Below are positions 15,951-22,952 of a stretch of DNA of 23,621 bases, piece by piece. The notes under the pieces were generated by a model. It worked only from the letters and a program-made list of their open reading frames with translations, was not told where the DNA came from and did no database searches. Location of the stretch: contig JAJYWT010000026.1 in NCBI GenBank assembly GCA_021791345.1, forward strand, positions 1-23,621, written 5' to 3'. This DNA is from a bacterium. Its GTDB lineage: Bacteria; Chloroflexota; Dormibacteria; UBA8260; Bog-877. Position numbers and translations under genes: made by a program. The first letter of the stretch is position 1; every line of letters begins with the position of its first letter.

Positions 15951-17198
15951 ATGGTGCAGCTGATTCCGCATTCTCTGCGCCGGAGAGCTGCGGGCGCGAT
16001 CCGTCCGGTCGATGAGCCGGGCGCGTCACGATGGCGCGTCGTCCTGGGGCTCGTCCTCACCCTGGCCGCGGTGACCCTCCTCACGGCCCTTCTCAAGGCC
16101 CTGCGCCTGCCCGACCATACCCAAACGTACGAGTTCATCTATCTCGCCGTGGTCGTGGCGGCTGCGGGGGTCTACGGGTTCCCAGCAGCAATGGCGGGCT
16201 CGCTTGCGTCGGCCTTGGCCGTCGACTACTTCTTTCTACCTCCGGTGGGCCGCCTCACCATCTACTCCACCACTGAGACCTTGGCCTGGGTCGCGTTCCT
16301 CCTGGTGTGTCTGGCGGTGGCCGGGCTCACGAATGCTCGCCGCCGCCACCTGCTGAGGCTGCGGGCGGCAACCGCGCAACTGAGAGCAAGCAACCTCGAG
16401 CTGCGCGCCGCCGAGGCGGAGTTGGAGAAGAGCATCGCCGCTCGGACTGAACTGGCCCGCACCGAAGCGGCCTTGGCCGCGACCCGGCGGGCGGAGGCCT
16501 TTCGGCGCGAGCTCCTGGCGACTGTCAGCCATGAGCTGAGAACTCCGCTGTCAAGCTTGCTCGGATACAGCACCGCCCTGTCGGACGCAGACTGGCATAA
16601 CCAGCGCTGGCGCGAGTATCCACAGCTCATCGCTGCGGAGGCGCGACGGATGAACCGCCTGTTGGACGATCTGTTGGAGATGGCGAGAATCGACACCGGG
16701 CAGGTGCACATCGAGACCCAGGTGATGGATCTGGGAGATGCCGCTAAGGAGGCGGCCCAGCGCTGGGCTCGGACGCTGGATCTGCAGGTGACTGTTCCGT
16801 CGAGCCCCACTCTGGTGATAGCCGACTGGCAGCGCGTCCAGCAGGTGCTGGACAACGCGCTGCGGAACGTGGAGCTCCATTCAGGCCAGACGCGGGCCGA
16901 CATTGCGGTCCGGGAGGCGCCCCCTTACCGGCGCACCGCCACCGAGTTGGTCGTGCGAGATCACGGGCACGGAATCGCCCCGGAGGTCCGGGATCGCCTC
17001 TTCCAGAGGTACGCGTCCGCCTCAGAGGGCGGCCTTGGCCTGGGGCTCGCCGTCAGCCGCGGCCTGACCGAGGCGATGGGGGGCGCGCTGTGGATCGACC
17101 ACGCGCCCGACTCGGGAGTGCAGTTTCACCTCATGCTCCCCCGCCCTTCACAAGCGGCGGAGCCAGAAGCGGTGCCCGCACTTCTGGCATCACCATGA
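15951..17198 (+). CDS. DUF4118 sensor histidine kinase (C-terminal half of a split KdpD)
   Basis: The 415-residue kinase starts with about four membrane spans (roughly 30-126) forming the KdpD-type DUF4118 domain, recognisable by VYGFPAAMAGSLASALAVDY and FFLPPVGRLTI. A long Glu/Ala/Arg-rich coiled coil (about 130-185) leads to the dimerisation domain with the phosphorylated His194 in TVSHELRTPLSSLLGYS. The ATPase domain has DNALRNVELHS (N box, Asn302), DHGHGIAPE (G1) and GLGLGLAVSRGL (G2). It lacks the cytosolic P-loop/USP sensor found in full KdpD; that part is encoded separately on the other strand. I choose ATG 15951 over a TTG 7 codons earlier. Its TGA overlaps the kdpE ATG by 4 nt, so the two are co-translated. 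Cognate phosphotransfer to KdpE is strongly implied. Confidence 0.92.
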   Translation: MVQLIPHSLRRRAAGAIRPVDEPGASRWRVVLGLVLTLAAVTLLTALLKALRLPDHTQTYEFIYLAVVVAAAGVYGFPAAMAGSLASALAVDYFFLPPVGRLTIYSTTETLAWVAFLLVCLAVAGLTNARRRHLLRLRAATAQLRASNLELRAAEAELEKSIAARTELARTEAALAATRRAEAFRRELLATVSHELRTPLSSLLGYSTALSDADWHNQRWREYPQLIAAEARRMNRLLDDLLEMARIDTGQVHIETQVMDLGDAAKEAAQRWARTLDLQVTVPSSPTLVIADWQRVQQVLDNALRNVELHSGQTRADIAVREAPPYRRTATELVVRDHGHGIAPEVRDRLFQRYASASEGGLGLGLAVSRGLTEAMGGALWIDHAPDSGVQFHLMLPRPSQAAEPEAVPALLASP

Positions 17199-17935
17199 GC
17201 GGAGTTCCGTCGGGGGCATCCGTGCTGGTTGTCGAGGACGACCCCGGCATGAGTCGATTTCTGATCGATACGCTGGAGTCGGCCGGATACCGCACGCTCA
17301 AAGCGGAGGATGGGAAGGCCTGCCTGAGAGCCCTGGGGAGCAGTGCGGTGGACATGCTGATTCTCGACCTGGGGCTGCCGGACATCGATGGGATGGACTT
17401 GCTGCGCACCATCCGGCAGTGGGAGCAGACGCCGCTCATCCTGGTCGTCAGTGCCCGGGGACAGGAGGCCGACAAGGTGTCGGCCCTGCGCGCCGGCGCC
17501 GACGACTACATTGCCAAGCCCTTCGGGGTTCAGGAGCTCTTGGCCCGGCTCGAGGCTCGTTTGCGCCGCCAGCCCCGCTCGGAGTTCGATGCTCCGATCG
17601 ACCTGGGGAGGGTGCGCGTTGACCTTGCGGCCAGCCAGGCAGTGGTAGATGGGCAGCCGGTGCGTCTGACACCGATGGAGAAGGGAGTCCTTCAGGACCT
17701 TGCCCGCCACCGTGGTCGCGTGCGCACCCACCGCGAGATCCTGGCAGCGGTCTGGGGTCCTTCCTATACGGCGGAACACGCGTACGTCCGCACCATCATC
17801 CAGCGCCTGCGCGCCAAATTGGAAGAGGAGCCGGAGGCTCCGCGGCTCCTGCTCACAGTGCCCGGGGTTGGGTACCTGCTGCAGGGACAGATCGCGGCCG
17901 TCGGCCCCGGAGACGCGCACGCTGAGCCACACTGA
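17195..17935 (+). CDS. kdpE: KdpE-type OmpR-family response regulator
   Basis: The 246-residue regulator has a receiver domain with acidic pair Glu14/Asp15, phospho-acceptor Asp58 in LILDLGLPDIDGMDLL, Ser86 and Lys108 in YIAKPFG, and an OmpR/PhoB winged helix (about 145-232) with the family phrase VPGVGYLLQ near its end. The ATG overlaps the kinase stop as ATGA. It should bind the kdp promoter region at about 8826-8874 and switch on kdpFABC under K+ limitation, as KdpE does in E. coli; the target here is inferred from gene context. The last 15 residues are a short unrelated tail. Confidence 0.93.
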   Translation: MSGVPSGASVLVVEDDPGMSRFLIDTLESAGYRTLKAEDGKACLRALGSSAVDMLILDLGLPDIDGMDLLRTIRQWEQTPLILVVSARGQEADKVSALRAGADDYIAKPFGVQELLARLEARLRRQPRSEFDAPIDLGRVRVDLAASQAVVDGQPVRLTPMEKGVLQDLARHRGRVRTHREILAAVWGPSYTAEHAYVRTIIQRLRAKLEEEPEAPRLLLTVPGVGYLLQGQIAAVGPGDAHAEPH

Positions 17936-18560
17936 CGGCTAACTTGAACTCTGGACCGATCATCTGTCCCGGAACGCCCGGCTGATTGCGGTCGGCGCTG
18001 GGGCACCCGCATTCAACTGGACGGGCTCGATTTGGCCCGGCTCGTCTGCTGTGAGTAGTTGTCCCGGCGAGCTAATCGGTTGGAGCCGCCTGCTGGACAA
18101 ACTCAGCAGGCGAGCATGCGCCAACCCCAGCCGCTCACTCGTGTTGGCCACCAGTGCTTACTTTGACCTGGCCACTGGCAGCAGGACTCGACCCCATGTC
18201 TCAAGCCCCACCCCTGATCTTCGGCCATGACCCCGAGCAGCCGTGGCGATACCCCGGTCTTCGAACAGCCGCCGCTCAAACTCGGTCTGCCGCTCGTGCT
18301 GTCCCGGCAGCGTCCTTCCTGGGAAGGCTGGTAGGAGCCACCTGGTCGCACCGAACGCGAAGGATCTCCGAGCCAACCGACCCCGGCGCCAGCTGTAGGT
18401 AGCGGGACTGGACGGGAACAGCTTCGGCAAGGACTGGCACCGGGGCCCTCCTGTCGATCGCGTAGCCGGCTGCTACCGGACCCCGGTGCGCAGCGCCAGC
18501 TCCGTCAACTCCGCCCCACTTCCGGGCGTGCTGTTGCCTGCGCGCCATCACAGCCGCGGC
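17936..18560. other. 625-nt gap without a recognisable gene
   Basis: Short frames exist on both strands, but none gives a recognisable protein or has a ribosome-binding site, and the minus-strand reading shifts frame repeatedly, which may reflect a decayed gene I cannot identify. The only clear structure is the hairpin at 18087-18112. Confidence 0.4.
18087..18112. repeat. Perfect 8-bp inverted repeat (hairpin)
   Basis: CGCCTGCT and AGCAGGCG pair exactly around a 10-nt loop. No T-run follows on either side, so it is not a standard intrinsic terminator. It lies about 150 nt after kdpE and could still help end or stabilise that transcript. Confidence 0.5.
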
Positions 18561-19082
18561 TCAGTCGGTGCTGGTCGCGGGCTGGTCCCCAGAGCGCTCC
18601 AGCAGTTCAGCCAGGCGCTCCAAAGTCCTTGCCATGTTGGCCCTGGTCTTGGCCGGGAGGCCGAACAGCTGCAGGAATGGGCGCTGCCGATCCTCGGAGA
18701 TATCCCAGGTCTCCTTGACCAGGGTACCGCCATCCACGGGGGTCAGCTCGTACCGCCAGACGCGACCACCGACCAGATGGCCGATGGGCGGGGGCGCCGT
18801 GGTTCGCCACGCAATTCGGCGGCTCTCCTCGTACTCGATCACGGTGTTCATCATTGAGTACGGAAGCCCCATTTGCATCTTCATGCCGAAGCTGGCCCCA
18901 CTGTTGAGACGATGGAGGCCGCTCACCTTTGGAGCCTTCACAGAGCCAGACCCGTCGATGTCCGGATGGCGTCGCGGATCGGCCAGGACTGCGAAGATGG
19001 CCGCCGGTGAAGCGGGGATCAGGCGTTCGACCGTTACCCGGTAGCGGTTAGCCGATTGCGTCGCGGGTCCGGTGTTGCTCAT
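18561..19082 (-). CDS. SRPBCC (START/Bet v1-like) family protein
   Basis: The 173-residue protein fits the polyketide cyclase/dehydrase-type SRPBCC fold: an opening strand YRVTVERLIPASPAAIFAVL (14-33), the turn DPRRHPDIDGSG, a run of antiparallel strands with RRIAWRTTA (88-96) and GGTLVKETWDIS (118-129), and a long C-terminal helix containing MARTLERLAELLE. Such proteins bind hydrophobic ligands in a closed cavity, and the ligand cannot be predicted. I choose the ATG at 19082. No Shine-Dalgarno precedes it; CATACT lies 6 nt upstream, compatible with a leaderless transcript. The same frame continues open for 135 codons upstream, but that stretch is antisense to the ABC-ATPase remnant and is not credible protein. 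Confidence 0.82.
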   Translation of the reverse strand: MSNTGPATQSANRYRVTVERLIPASPAAIFAVLADPRRHPDIDGSGSVKAPKVSGLHRLNSGASFGMKMQMGLPYSMMNTVIEYEESRRIAWRTTAPPPIGHLVGGRVWRYELTPVDGGTLVKETWDISEDRQRPFLQLFGLPAKTRANMARTLERLAELLERSGDQPATSTD

Positions 19083-19124
19083 GGTGCCAGTATGCGCCGA
19101 GCGCTCATTGCCCCTCGATCGCCA

Positions 19125-19372
19125 ATGCAGGCGCCGCTGAGGCTCACCTCCGCCCTCCTCAGCAACCCGGAGCTGGCCATCCTCGGCGAGCCCACCTCGG
19201 ACCTCGACCCGTGGGCCGGCACCACGCCCGAACCGCCCTCCGTAGCCTGTTCGATCGCGGCCGGGCGATCTTCCGCAACTCCTACCTGCTCGGCAAGCCT
19301 GAACACCTTTGCGATCCGGTGGTGATGATCTTGTGGGGACGCCTGATGCCCGCCGGCGCCATCGTGGAGGCG
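19125..19372 (+). pseudogene. Decayed C-terminal fragment of an ABC-transporter ATPase (copy 1)
   Basis: Translation shows the region after the ABC signature: MQAPLRLTSALLSNPELAIL, then GEPTSDLDP where the Walker B aspartate of LDEPT is replaced by Gly. A single missing base near 19211 shifts the frame at the expected Asp-Pro-Val-Gly-Arg; in the next frame GRHHARTALRSLFDRGRA, NSYLLGKPEHLCDPVVMI and WGRLMPAGAIVEA follow, matching the D-loop, H-loop region and C-terminus. The Walker A half is absent, and the H-loop histidine of NSHLL is Tyr. This is a broken remnant, not a working gene. It lies immediately upstream of the VOC-DUF302 gene and antisense to the leader of the SRPBCC gene. Confidence 0.75.
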
Positions 19373-19461
19373 AACGGGAGGAGAGAGCTGGTCTACGATG
19401 ATGGTGCCGCAGCAAGCCACGGCACAGCGCGAGATCGAGCTGTAGAGGAACAGGCATACGC

Positions 19462-20295
19462 GTGGAGGATGCAGGCTTCTTTGGCATCGGTCACGTCGAT
19501 TTGTCGGTCTCCGACGTCGAGGTGAGCGCTGCCTGGTACGAGCACGTGCTCGGGCTGCGGCGCCTACGGCGGACGGACTTTCCCGAGCGCACCATGATCG
19601 TGCTGCGCCACGACGCCTCAGGTCTCGTGGTCGGGCTCAACCAGCATCGGGGGTTCCACGGGGGGCCCTTCGACGAGCGCCGCGCCGGGCTGGACCACGT
19701 TGGCTTCGCCGTGGGCCGGCGTCAGGATCTCTATGTCTGGCAGGAGCGTCTGGCGGCGCTCGATGTCGAGCACTCGCCGGTGGCTGACACCGAGGTTGGC
19801 TCCGCGCTCGTCTTCAGAGATCCCGATCACATCCAGCTCGAACTGTGGTGGTCCAAGTCCGCCGGGGACGCTTCGGCACCGCTGCCCGCTGATCGTGGCG
19901 TCGTCGAGCGCTCGAGCCCGCTCCCCGTCGACGAGGCGGTCCGCCGGCTCGCCGACGCGGTCACGGCTGCCGGCGCCACGGTGTTTGCCATCATCGACCA
20001 TGCCGCCGGTGCACGGTCGGTCGGCCTAAACATGCCCGAGGCCAAGGTGTTGATCGTCGGCAACCCGGCTGCGGGGACGCCGGCGATGCTCGCCGCCCCT
20101 GACCTCGCCCTCGAGCTTCCGACCCGCCTCCTCGTCCGTCAGGCGTCCCGGGGCGCCTCGGGGAGCACGGTCCTCTTCTCCGACCCGACCGCCCTCGCTC
20201 GTCGCTACAGGCTCAACTCCGAGCAGGTGGCCGGCCTGGTCGGCCTGGTCTCGCTGGTCGACCGTGCGCTCGGGGGAGCGTCTGATGAGGAGTGA
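19462..20295 (+). CDS. Fusion of a VOC (glyoxalase-like) domain and a DUF302 domain
   Basis: Residues 5-131 form a vicinal-oxygen-chelate domain: GIGHVDLSVSDVEVSAAWYE with metal-ligand-like His11, GLDHVGFAV with His79, and DPDHIQLELWW with Glu127. Residues about 153-270 match DUF302: AVRRLADAVTAAGATVFAII, DHAAGARSVGLNMPEAKVLI, then GNPAAGTPAMLAAPDLALEL and FSDPTALARRYRL. DUF302 proteins are usually stand-alone and of unknown function; fusion to a VOC domain is unusual. The GTG at 19462 has GAGGA 13 nt upstream, a rather long spacing. The protein looks intact at 277 residues. It sits between two decayed ABC-ATPase fragments, so its surroundings have been rearranged. Catalytic activity and substrate are unknown. 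Confidence 0.85.
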   Translation: MEDAGFFGIGHVDLSVSDVEVSAAWYEHVLGLRRLRRTDFPERTMIVLRHDASGLVVGLNQHRGFHGGPFDERRAGLDHVGFAVGRRQDLYVWQERLAALDVEHSPVADTEVGSALVFRDPDHIQLELWWSKSAGDASAPLPADRGVVERSSPLPVDEAVRRLADAVTAAGATVFAIIDHAAGARSVGLNMPEAKVLIVGNPAAGTPAMLAAPDLALELPTRLLVRQASRGASGSTVLFSDPTALARRYRLNSEQVAGLVGLVSLVDRALGGASDEE

Positions 20296-20434
20296 TCAGT
20301 GCATCGCAGGTCGTGATGCATCGCCCCAACGACCTGCTCTCGGCACATCGCGGCGAACGGCATGAGCCGATGAGGGCCGTCCCGACCACCGCCGTGGTCG
20401 CTGCCGGGCCGGCGGCGATCGCCGCGGCCGGCGA
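20296..20434. other. Short stretch between the VOC-DUF302 gene and ABC remnant 2
   Basis: No gene, ribosome-binding site or hairpin seen. It may include more strongly decayed upstream sequence of the ABC-ATPase fragment, but no motif is readable. Confidence 0.3.
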
Positions 20435-20660
20435 AGGCAACCCGGAGCCGGTCATACTCGGCGGGCCCGCCTCATTCCTTGAGCCCGTCGGCCGGCACCA
20501 CACCCGGACCTTCATCCGGACCATGCGCGGCCGGGCTGTACGGTCTTCCTCAACTTCCAACCGCTGAGTGATGTCGATCGGGTCTGCGGCCGGGTGGCGG
20601 CGATCTCGCGCGGACGCCTGATGGCTTCAGGCGCCTTCAAGGATCTTCTCGGTCCCAACG
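20435..20660 (+). pseudogene. Decayed C-terminal fragment of an ABC-transporter ATPase (copy 2)
   Basis: GNPEPVILGGPASFLEPVGR corresponds to the Walker B/D-loop segment GDPELVILDEPTSALDPVGR of ABC ATPases, with both catalytic acids of the DE pair replaced by Gly. RHHTRTFIRTMRGRAVR follows, then a frameshift near 20538 moves the match to VFLNFQPLSDVDRVCGRVAA and ISRGRLMASGAFKDLLG. The original frame ends in TGA at 20565-20567. The nucleotide-binding half is missing. It covers the same part of the protein as the fragment at 19125-19372 but carries different lesions, so the two decayed independently. Confidence 0.75.
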
Positions 20661-20769
20661 CGGTACACGCGGTTCGCGAGTTACCGATGCGTGCAGCATG
20701 GCCGCGGTTCGGCGGTTGGTCGGGAAAGACCCACTGGGTGAACTTCGCGTCCCATAGCCAGTGGCTTGT

Positions 20770-20789
20770 TGGTACCAAAGTGGTATCAT
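20770..20789 (+). promoter_or_regulatory. Operator and -10 of the RHH-Doc toxin-antitoxin operon
   Basis: TGGTACCA (20770-20777, an exact palindrome) and TGGTATCA (20781-20788) form an 11-bp-spaced repeat typical of a ribbon-helix-helix operator. The second repeat overlaps TATCAT (20784-20789), a -10 hexamer ending 6 nt before the ATG at 20796. Transcription would start at or next to that ATG, so the mRNA is probably leaderless and antitoxin binding would block RNA polymerase. Confidence 0.6.
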
Positions 20790-20795
20790 CGGATC

Positions 20796-21002
20796 ATGGC
20801 CATGACAGTCCGCACCGACCCGGAGATGGAGCGGGCCTTGACAGCGCTGGCTCAGGCCGAGGGCGCCTCCCGGCAGGAGGTCATCCGCCGAGCCGTGCTG
20901 GATCGCTACGAGCGGCACGGTCACCGTGCCCGTGTGGGAGCCAGCACAGAGAGACTAGCAAGCCGCTGGGAAGACGTCATCGAGCGGTTAGGCCGCGTGT
21001 GA
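20796..21002 (+). CDS. Ribbon-helix-helix (CopG-type) antitoxin
   Basis: The 68-residue protein starts with the DNA-contacting strand MTVRTDPEMERALTALAQ and continues through the helix-turn-helix-like EGASRQEVIRRAVLDRYERH, the standard RHH layout. The C-terminal part, TERLASRWEDVIERLGRV, would wrap the toxin. It ends 4 nt inside the toxin gene (GTGA overlap). The first ATG (20796) is chosen because the -10 box lies 6 nt before it; the second ATG two codons later remains possible. It should repress its own operon through the repeat just upstream. Confidence 0.85.
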   Translation: MAMTVRTDPEMERALTALAQAEGASRQEVIRRAVLDRYERHGHRARVGASTERLASRWEDVIERLGRV

Positions 21003-21379
21003 CCGATGTCGAGTACCTGGACCTCGAGGACCTGCTGGGGCTGACCCGAGCTCTAGGGGCCGGACCTGTTCGCGATCTGGGCCTCCTTGACTCAGCGGCT
21101 GCCCGGCCGCGGTCCAACGCCTTCGGAGAGAACGCCTACCCAAGCCTCGATCTCAAAGCGGCGGCGCTGCTCCATTCGATCGCCCGGAATCACGCCTTGG
21201 TCGACGGCAACAAGCGCCTGGCCTGGCTAGCGACGGTGGTCTTTCTGGATTTGAACGACCAGACCCCGGATCTCGATGACGACGCAGCCTTCGACCTGGT
21301 CATGGACGCTGCTCAGGGCACCGTGGAAGTCGAGGAGATCGCGGCGCGACTCCGTGTCGTTCGGACCAGCGCGAGTTGA
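20999..21379 (+). CDS. doc: Doc/Fic-family toxin (death-on-curing type)
   Basis: Doc toxins use a Fic fold to phosphorylate elongation factor Tu and stop translation. The 126-residue protein has the active-site motif HALVDGNKRLAW (65-76) with His65, Asp69, Asn71, Lys72 and Arg73, preceded by the helix LKAAALLHSIARN and the early block GLLDSAAARPRSNAFGENAY. Its size is exactly that of Doc proteins. The GTG start overlaps the antitoxin stop by 4 nt. All key residues are present, so it should be active. The partner antitoxin is RHH-type, not the Phd type of phage P1, a common alternative pairing in actinobacteria. Confidence 0.88.
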   Translation: MTDVEYLDLEDLLGLTRALGAGPVRDLGLLDSAAARPRSNAFGENAYPSLDLKAAALLHSIARNHALVDGNKRLAWLATVVFLDLNDQTPDLDDDAAFDLVMDAAQGTVEVEEIAARLRVVRTSAS

Positions 21380-21517
21380 AACCACGTGCCCCTCGTCAGA
21401 GGCCTTTCTTGCAGGCATGCTGTACGCCGCGCACCAAACCTCGTCGTGGGAGCAGAATCGCAAGCAACTCGCTCCAACCGCGCTGCGCCGCCGATCTGGG
21501 TTGAGCTCCGAGCACCC

Positions 21518-21640
21518 TCCTGTCAAGCTGGTGGGGATCTTCCCCAACTCCGCCTCCGTGCTCCGCCTGGCCACCCAGGCCCAACATGGCCGCCATCCCA
21601 CATTGGAATCCAGTCAGCCGCTAACCTCGGTGCCCCGCCG
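21518..21640 (+). pseudogene. Scrap of an IS256/Mutator-type transposase C-terminus
   Basis: PVKLVGIFPNSASVLRLA is a close likeness of the conserved VVGIFPNxAAxxRLxGA segment near the end of IS256-family transposases; TLESSQPLTS about 18 residues later resembles the final SLESMAxL helix with intervening residues lost. No other part of the transposase (DDE residues) is present nearby, and no terminal inverted repeat was found. It is a relic of an old insertion just after the toxin-antitoxin pair. Confidence 0.55.
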
Positions 21641-21642
21641 GC

Positions 21643-21662
21643 GTGCGGCTTCGCTGCCGCAC
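21643..21662. repeat. Perfect 7-bp hairpin after the IS256 remnant
   Basis: GTGCGGC and GCCGCAC pair around the loop TTCGCT. No T-run follows. It could be a terminator-like end for the doc transcript or part of the old insertion element. Confidence 0.45.
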
Positions 21663-21675
21663 ACGTTCCGACGCC

Positions 21676-21724
21676 GACCCGGGTGAATCGAAGTGGACCG
21701 CAGTGGCGCCTGCTGAGATCAGAG
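21676..21724 (+). repeat. Diverged direct-repeat segment, copy 1 (partner at 23553-23601)
   Basis: From 21687 the sequence ATCGAAGTGGAC matches ATTGAAGTGGAC at 23564 at 11 of 12 positions. The alignment continues without gaps for 26 more bases (16 identical), including a shared TGCTGA, and extends loosely leftwards. The two copies lie in the same orientation on either side of the RelA/SpoT-domain gene pair. Confidence 0.5.
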
Positions 21725-22223
21725 GGGTCTCGTCCCCGAGAACTGGACCGGTGGCTCTCCGCGGTCAGACGCTCCGCGGGGGCGGGAACCTGAGCTGCCT
21801 CTCGGAGTTGGGCCGGACCGGGGCACTGGGAGATGAGGTGACCAAACTGACGGTCCGCGACCTCGGCGCCGACCGGGCCGCCCGTGCCGCCCAACAGGCG
21901 GCCACCGGCCGGCTCCGTGACGCCGCCAGGCTCGGGACGTCGGTGGACGACGTCCGACTCTGCCCTTCACATCCAGACTCTATGTCCGCTCTGCGACCGC
22001 CGACCACCTGCCCCCCATCAGCCTACAGCGACCACGCTAGGTGTCGGGGGGAAGGTGAGGCGTCCACGGCACCTTCCCATCTGTCTACGGGGGCGCGATC
22101 CCGGGATTCGCCGGACGCTCCGTTCCCGTGCTGGGCCCCGCTTACCGGCAATAGCCATCGGGCTACGCCGGGCCCGGCTTACGGCACTCGGGGCCGGCAC
22201 TCCGAGTGTGGGAACATGGCGCG
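21725..22223. other. 499-nt gap before the RelA/SpoT-domain gene
   Basis: A plus-strand frame is open here and joins the next gene region, but its translation is low-complexity and unrecognised. No ribosome-binding site or structured RNA motif is evident, and no clear promoter for the downstream gene could be picked out. Confidence 0.35.
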
Positions 22224-22952
22224 ATGGTCGGGGTGCCCACGAACTCGCAAGTCAATCGGGCAGGACAGACCATCCGCAAGTTCATTGTCGAGGCTGAACC
22301 TTGGTCGGAAGACCGCCTCCGGTCAGCCTATGAGGTGCTGGTCGTCTTCAGAGCAGCCCACCAATACCCTCTGATCAAGGCGAACATGGGCCTGCGCTCC
22401 GTCTTGAGGACAGAGGGGTGCCAGGTGGAGGTCACTCAGCGCCTGAAGCGTATTCCCACCATCGTTGACAAGCTTCGGCGGGAGCCAACTATGCAGCTAG
22501 CCAAGATGCAGGACATCGGAGGCTGTCGGGCCATCGTAGAGAGCGTGGCGGAGATCAGGAGTGTGGAGCGGCGCCTGTGCAGGAACCGCCCGCCGCTTCG
22601 GGTGGCGGACTACATTGGTGCCCCGCGAGCCTCAGGTTACCGAGCGGTCCATGTCGTCGTCTCATACCCGGACGAGGACGGAGTAGCCAGGGCCATCGAG
22701 GTCCAGTTGCGGACCCGGATCATGCATGAGTGGGCCGTCACCGTCGAGCGCCTCGGCGGGCGTATTGAAGCTGACCTCAAGAGTGGCATCGGTCCGCGGC
22801 CGGTGCTTGACTTCCTAAGGACGGCATCCGCCGCTATGGCGATTGAGGAGGCGGGAGGAATGGTGGCTCGCGAGTTAGCGGCGGAAGTGGTCACGTTGCG
22901 GGCTGCCGCGATGCCATACTTGGAACGAAACTTACGGAGGAACAAGCCATGA
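22224..22952 (+). CDS. Small RelA/SpoT-domain nucleotide pyrophosphokinase (SAS/toxSAS-like)
   Basis: The 242-residue protein has a single RelA/SpoT synthetase domain: RLKRIPTIVDKLRRE (73-87, ATP-side basic motif), KMQDIGGCRAIV (94-105) with metal-ligand Asp97, YIGAPRASGYRAVHVVV (130-146) with the stacking Tyr139 and His143, and IEVQLRTRIMHEW (158-170) with Glu159 and Gln161. No hydrolase, TGS or ACT domain is present, so it is a small alarmone-type synthetase. These either make (p)ppGpp/(pp)pApp or, as toxSAS toxins, pyrophosphorylate tRNA. The 4-nt ATGA overlap with an 83-residue partner gene favours a toxin-antitoxin or defence pair. I choose the ATG at 22224; a GTG 6 codons earlier is possible. 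Confidence 0.88.
   Translation: MVGVPTNSQVNRAGQTIRKFIVEAEPWSEDRLRSAYEVLVVFRAAHQYPLIKANMGLRSVLRTEGCQVEVTQRLKRIPTIVDKLRREPTMQLAKMQDIGGCRAIVESVAEIRSVERRLCRNRPPLRVADYIGAPRASGYRAVHVVVSYPDEDGVARAIEVQLRTRIMHEWAVTVERLGGRIEADLKSGIGPRPVLDFLRTASAAMAIEEAGGMVARELAAEVVTLRAAAMPYLERNLRRNKP

Noticed and set aside
18158..18551. Overlapping minus-strand frames after kdpE as a hidden or decayed gene
   Set aside because: The translations in two frames give no motif I can tie to any family. I record the stretch as unexplained and do not call a pseudogene.
20594..20998. A 261-codon frame joining ABC remnant 2 to the Doc toxin
   Set aside because: It is an accident of frame: the Doc-like part starts at the GTG overlapping the antitoxin stop, and the upstream part is the decayed ABC fragment plus the antisense-free promoter region.
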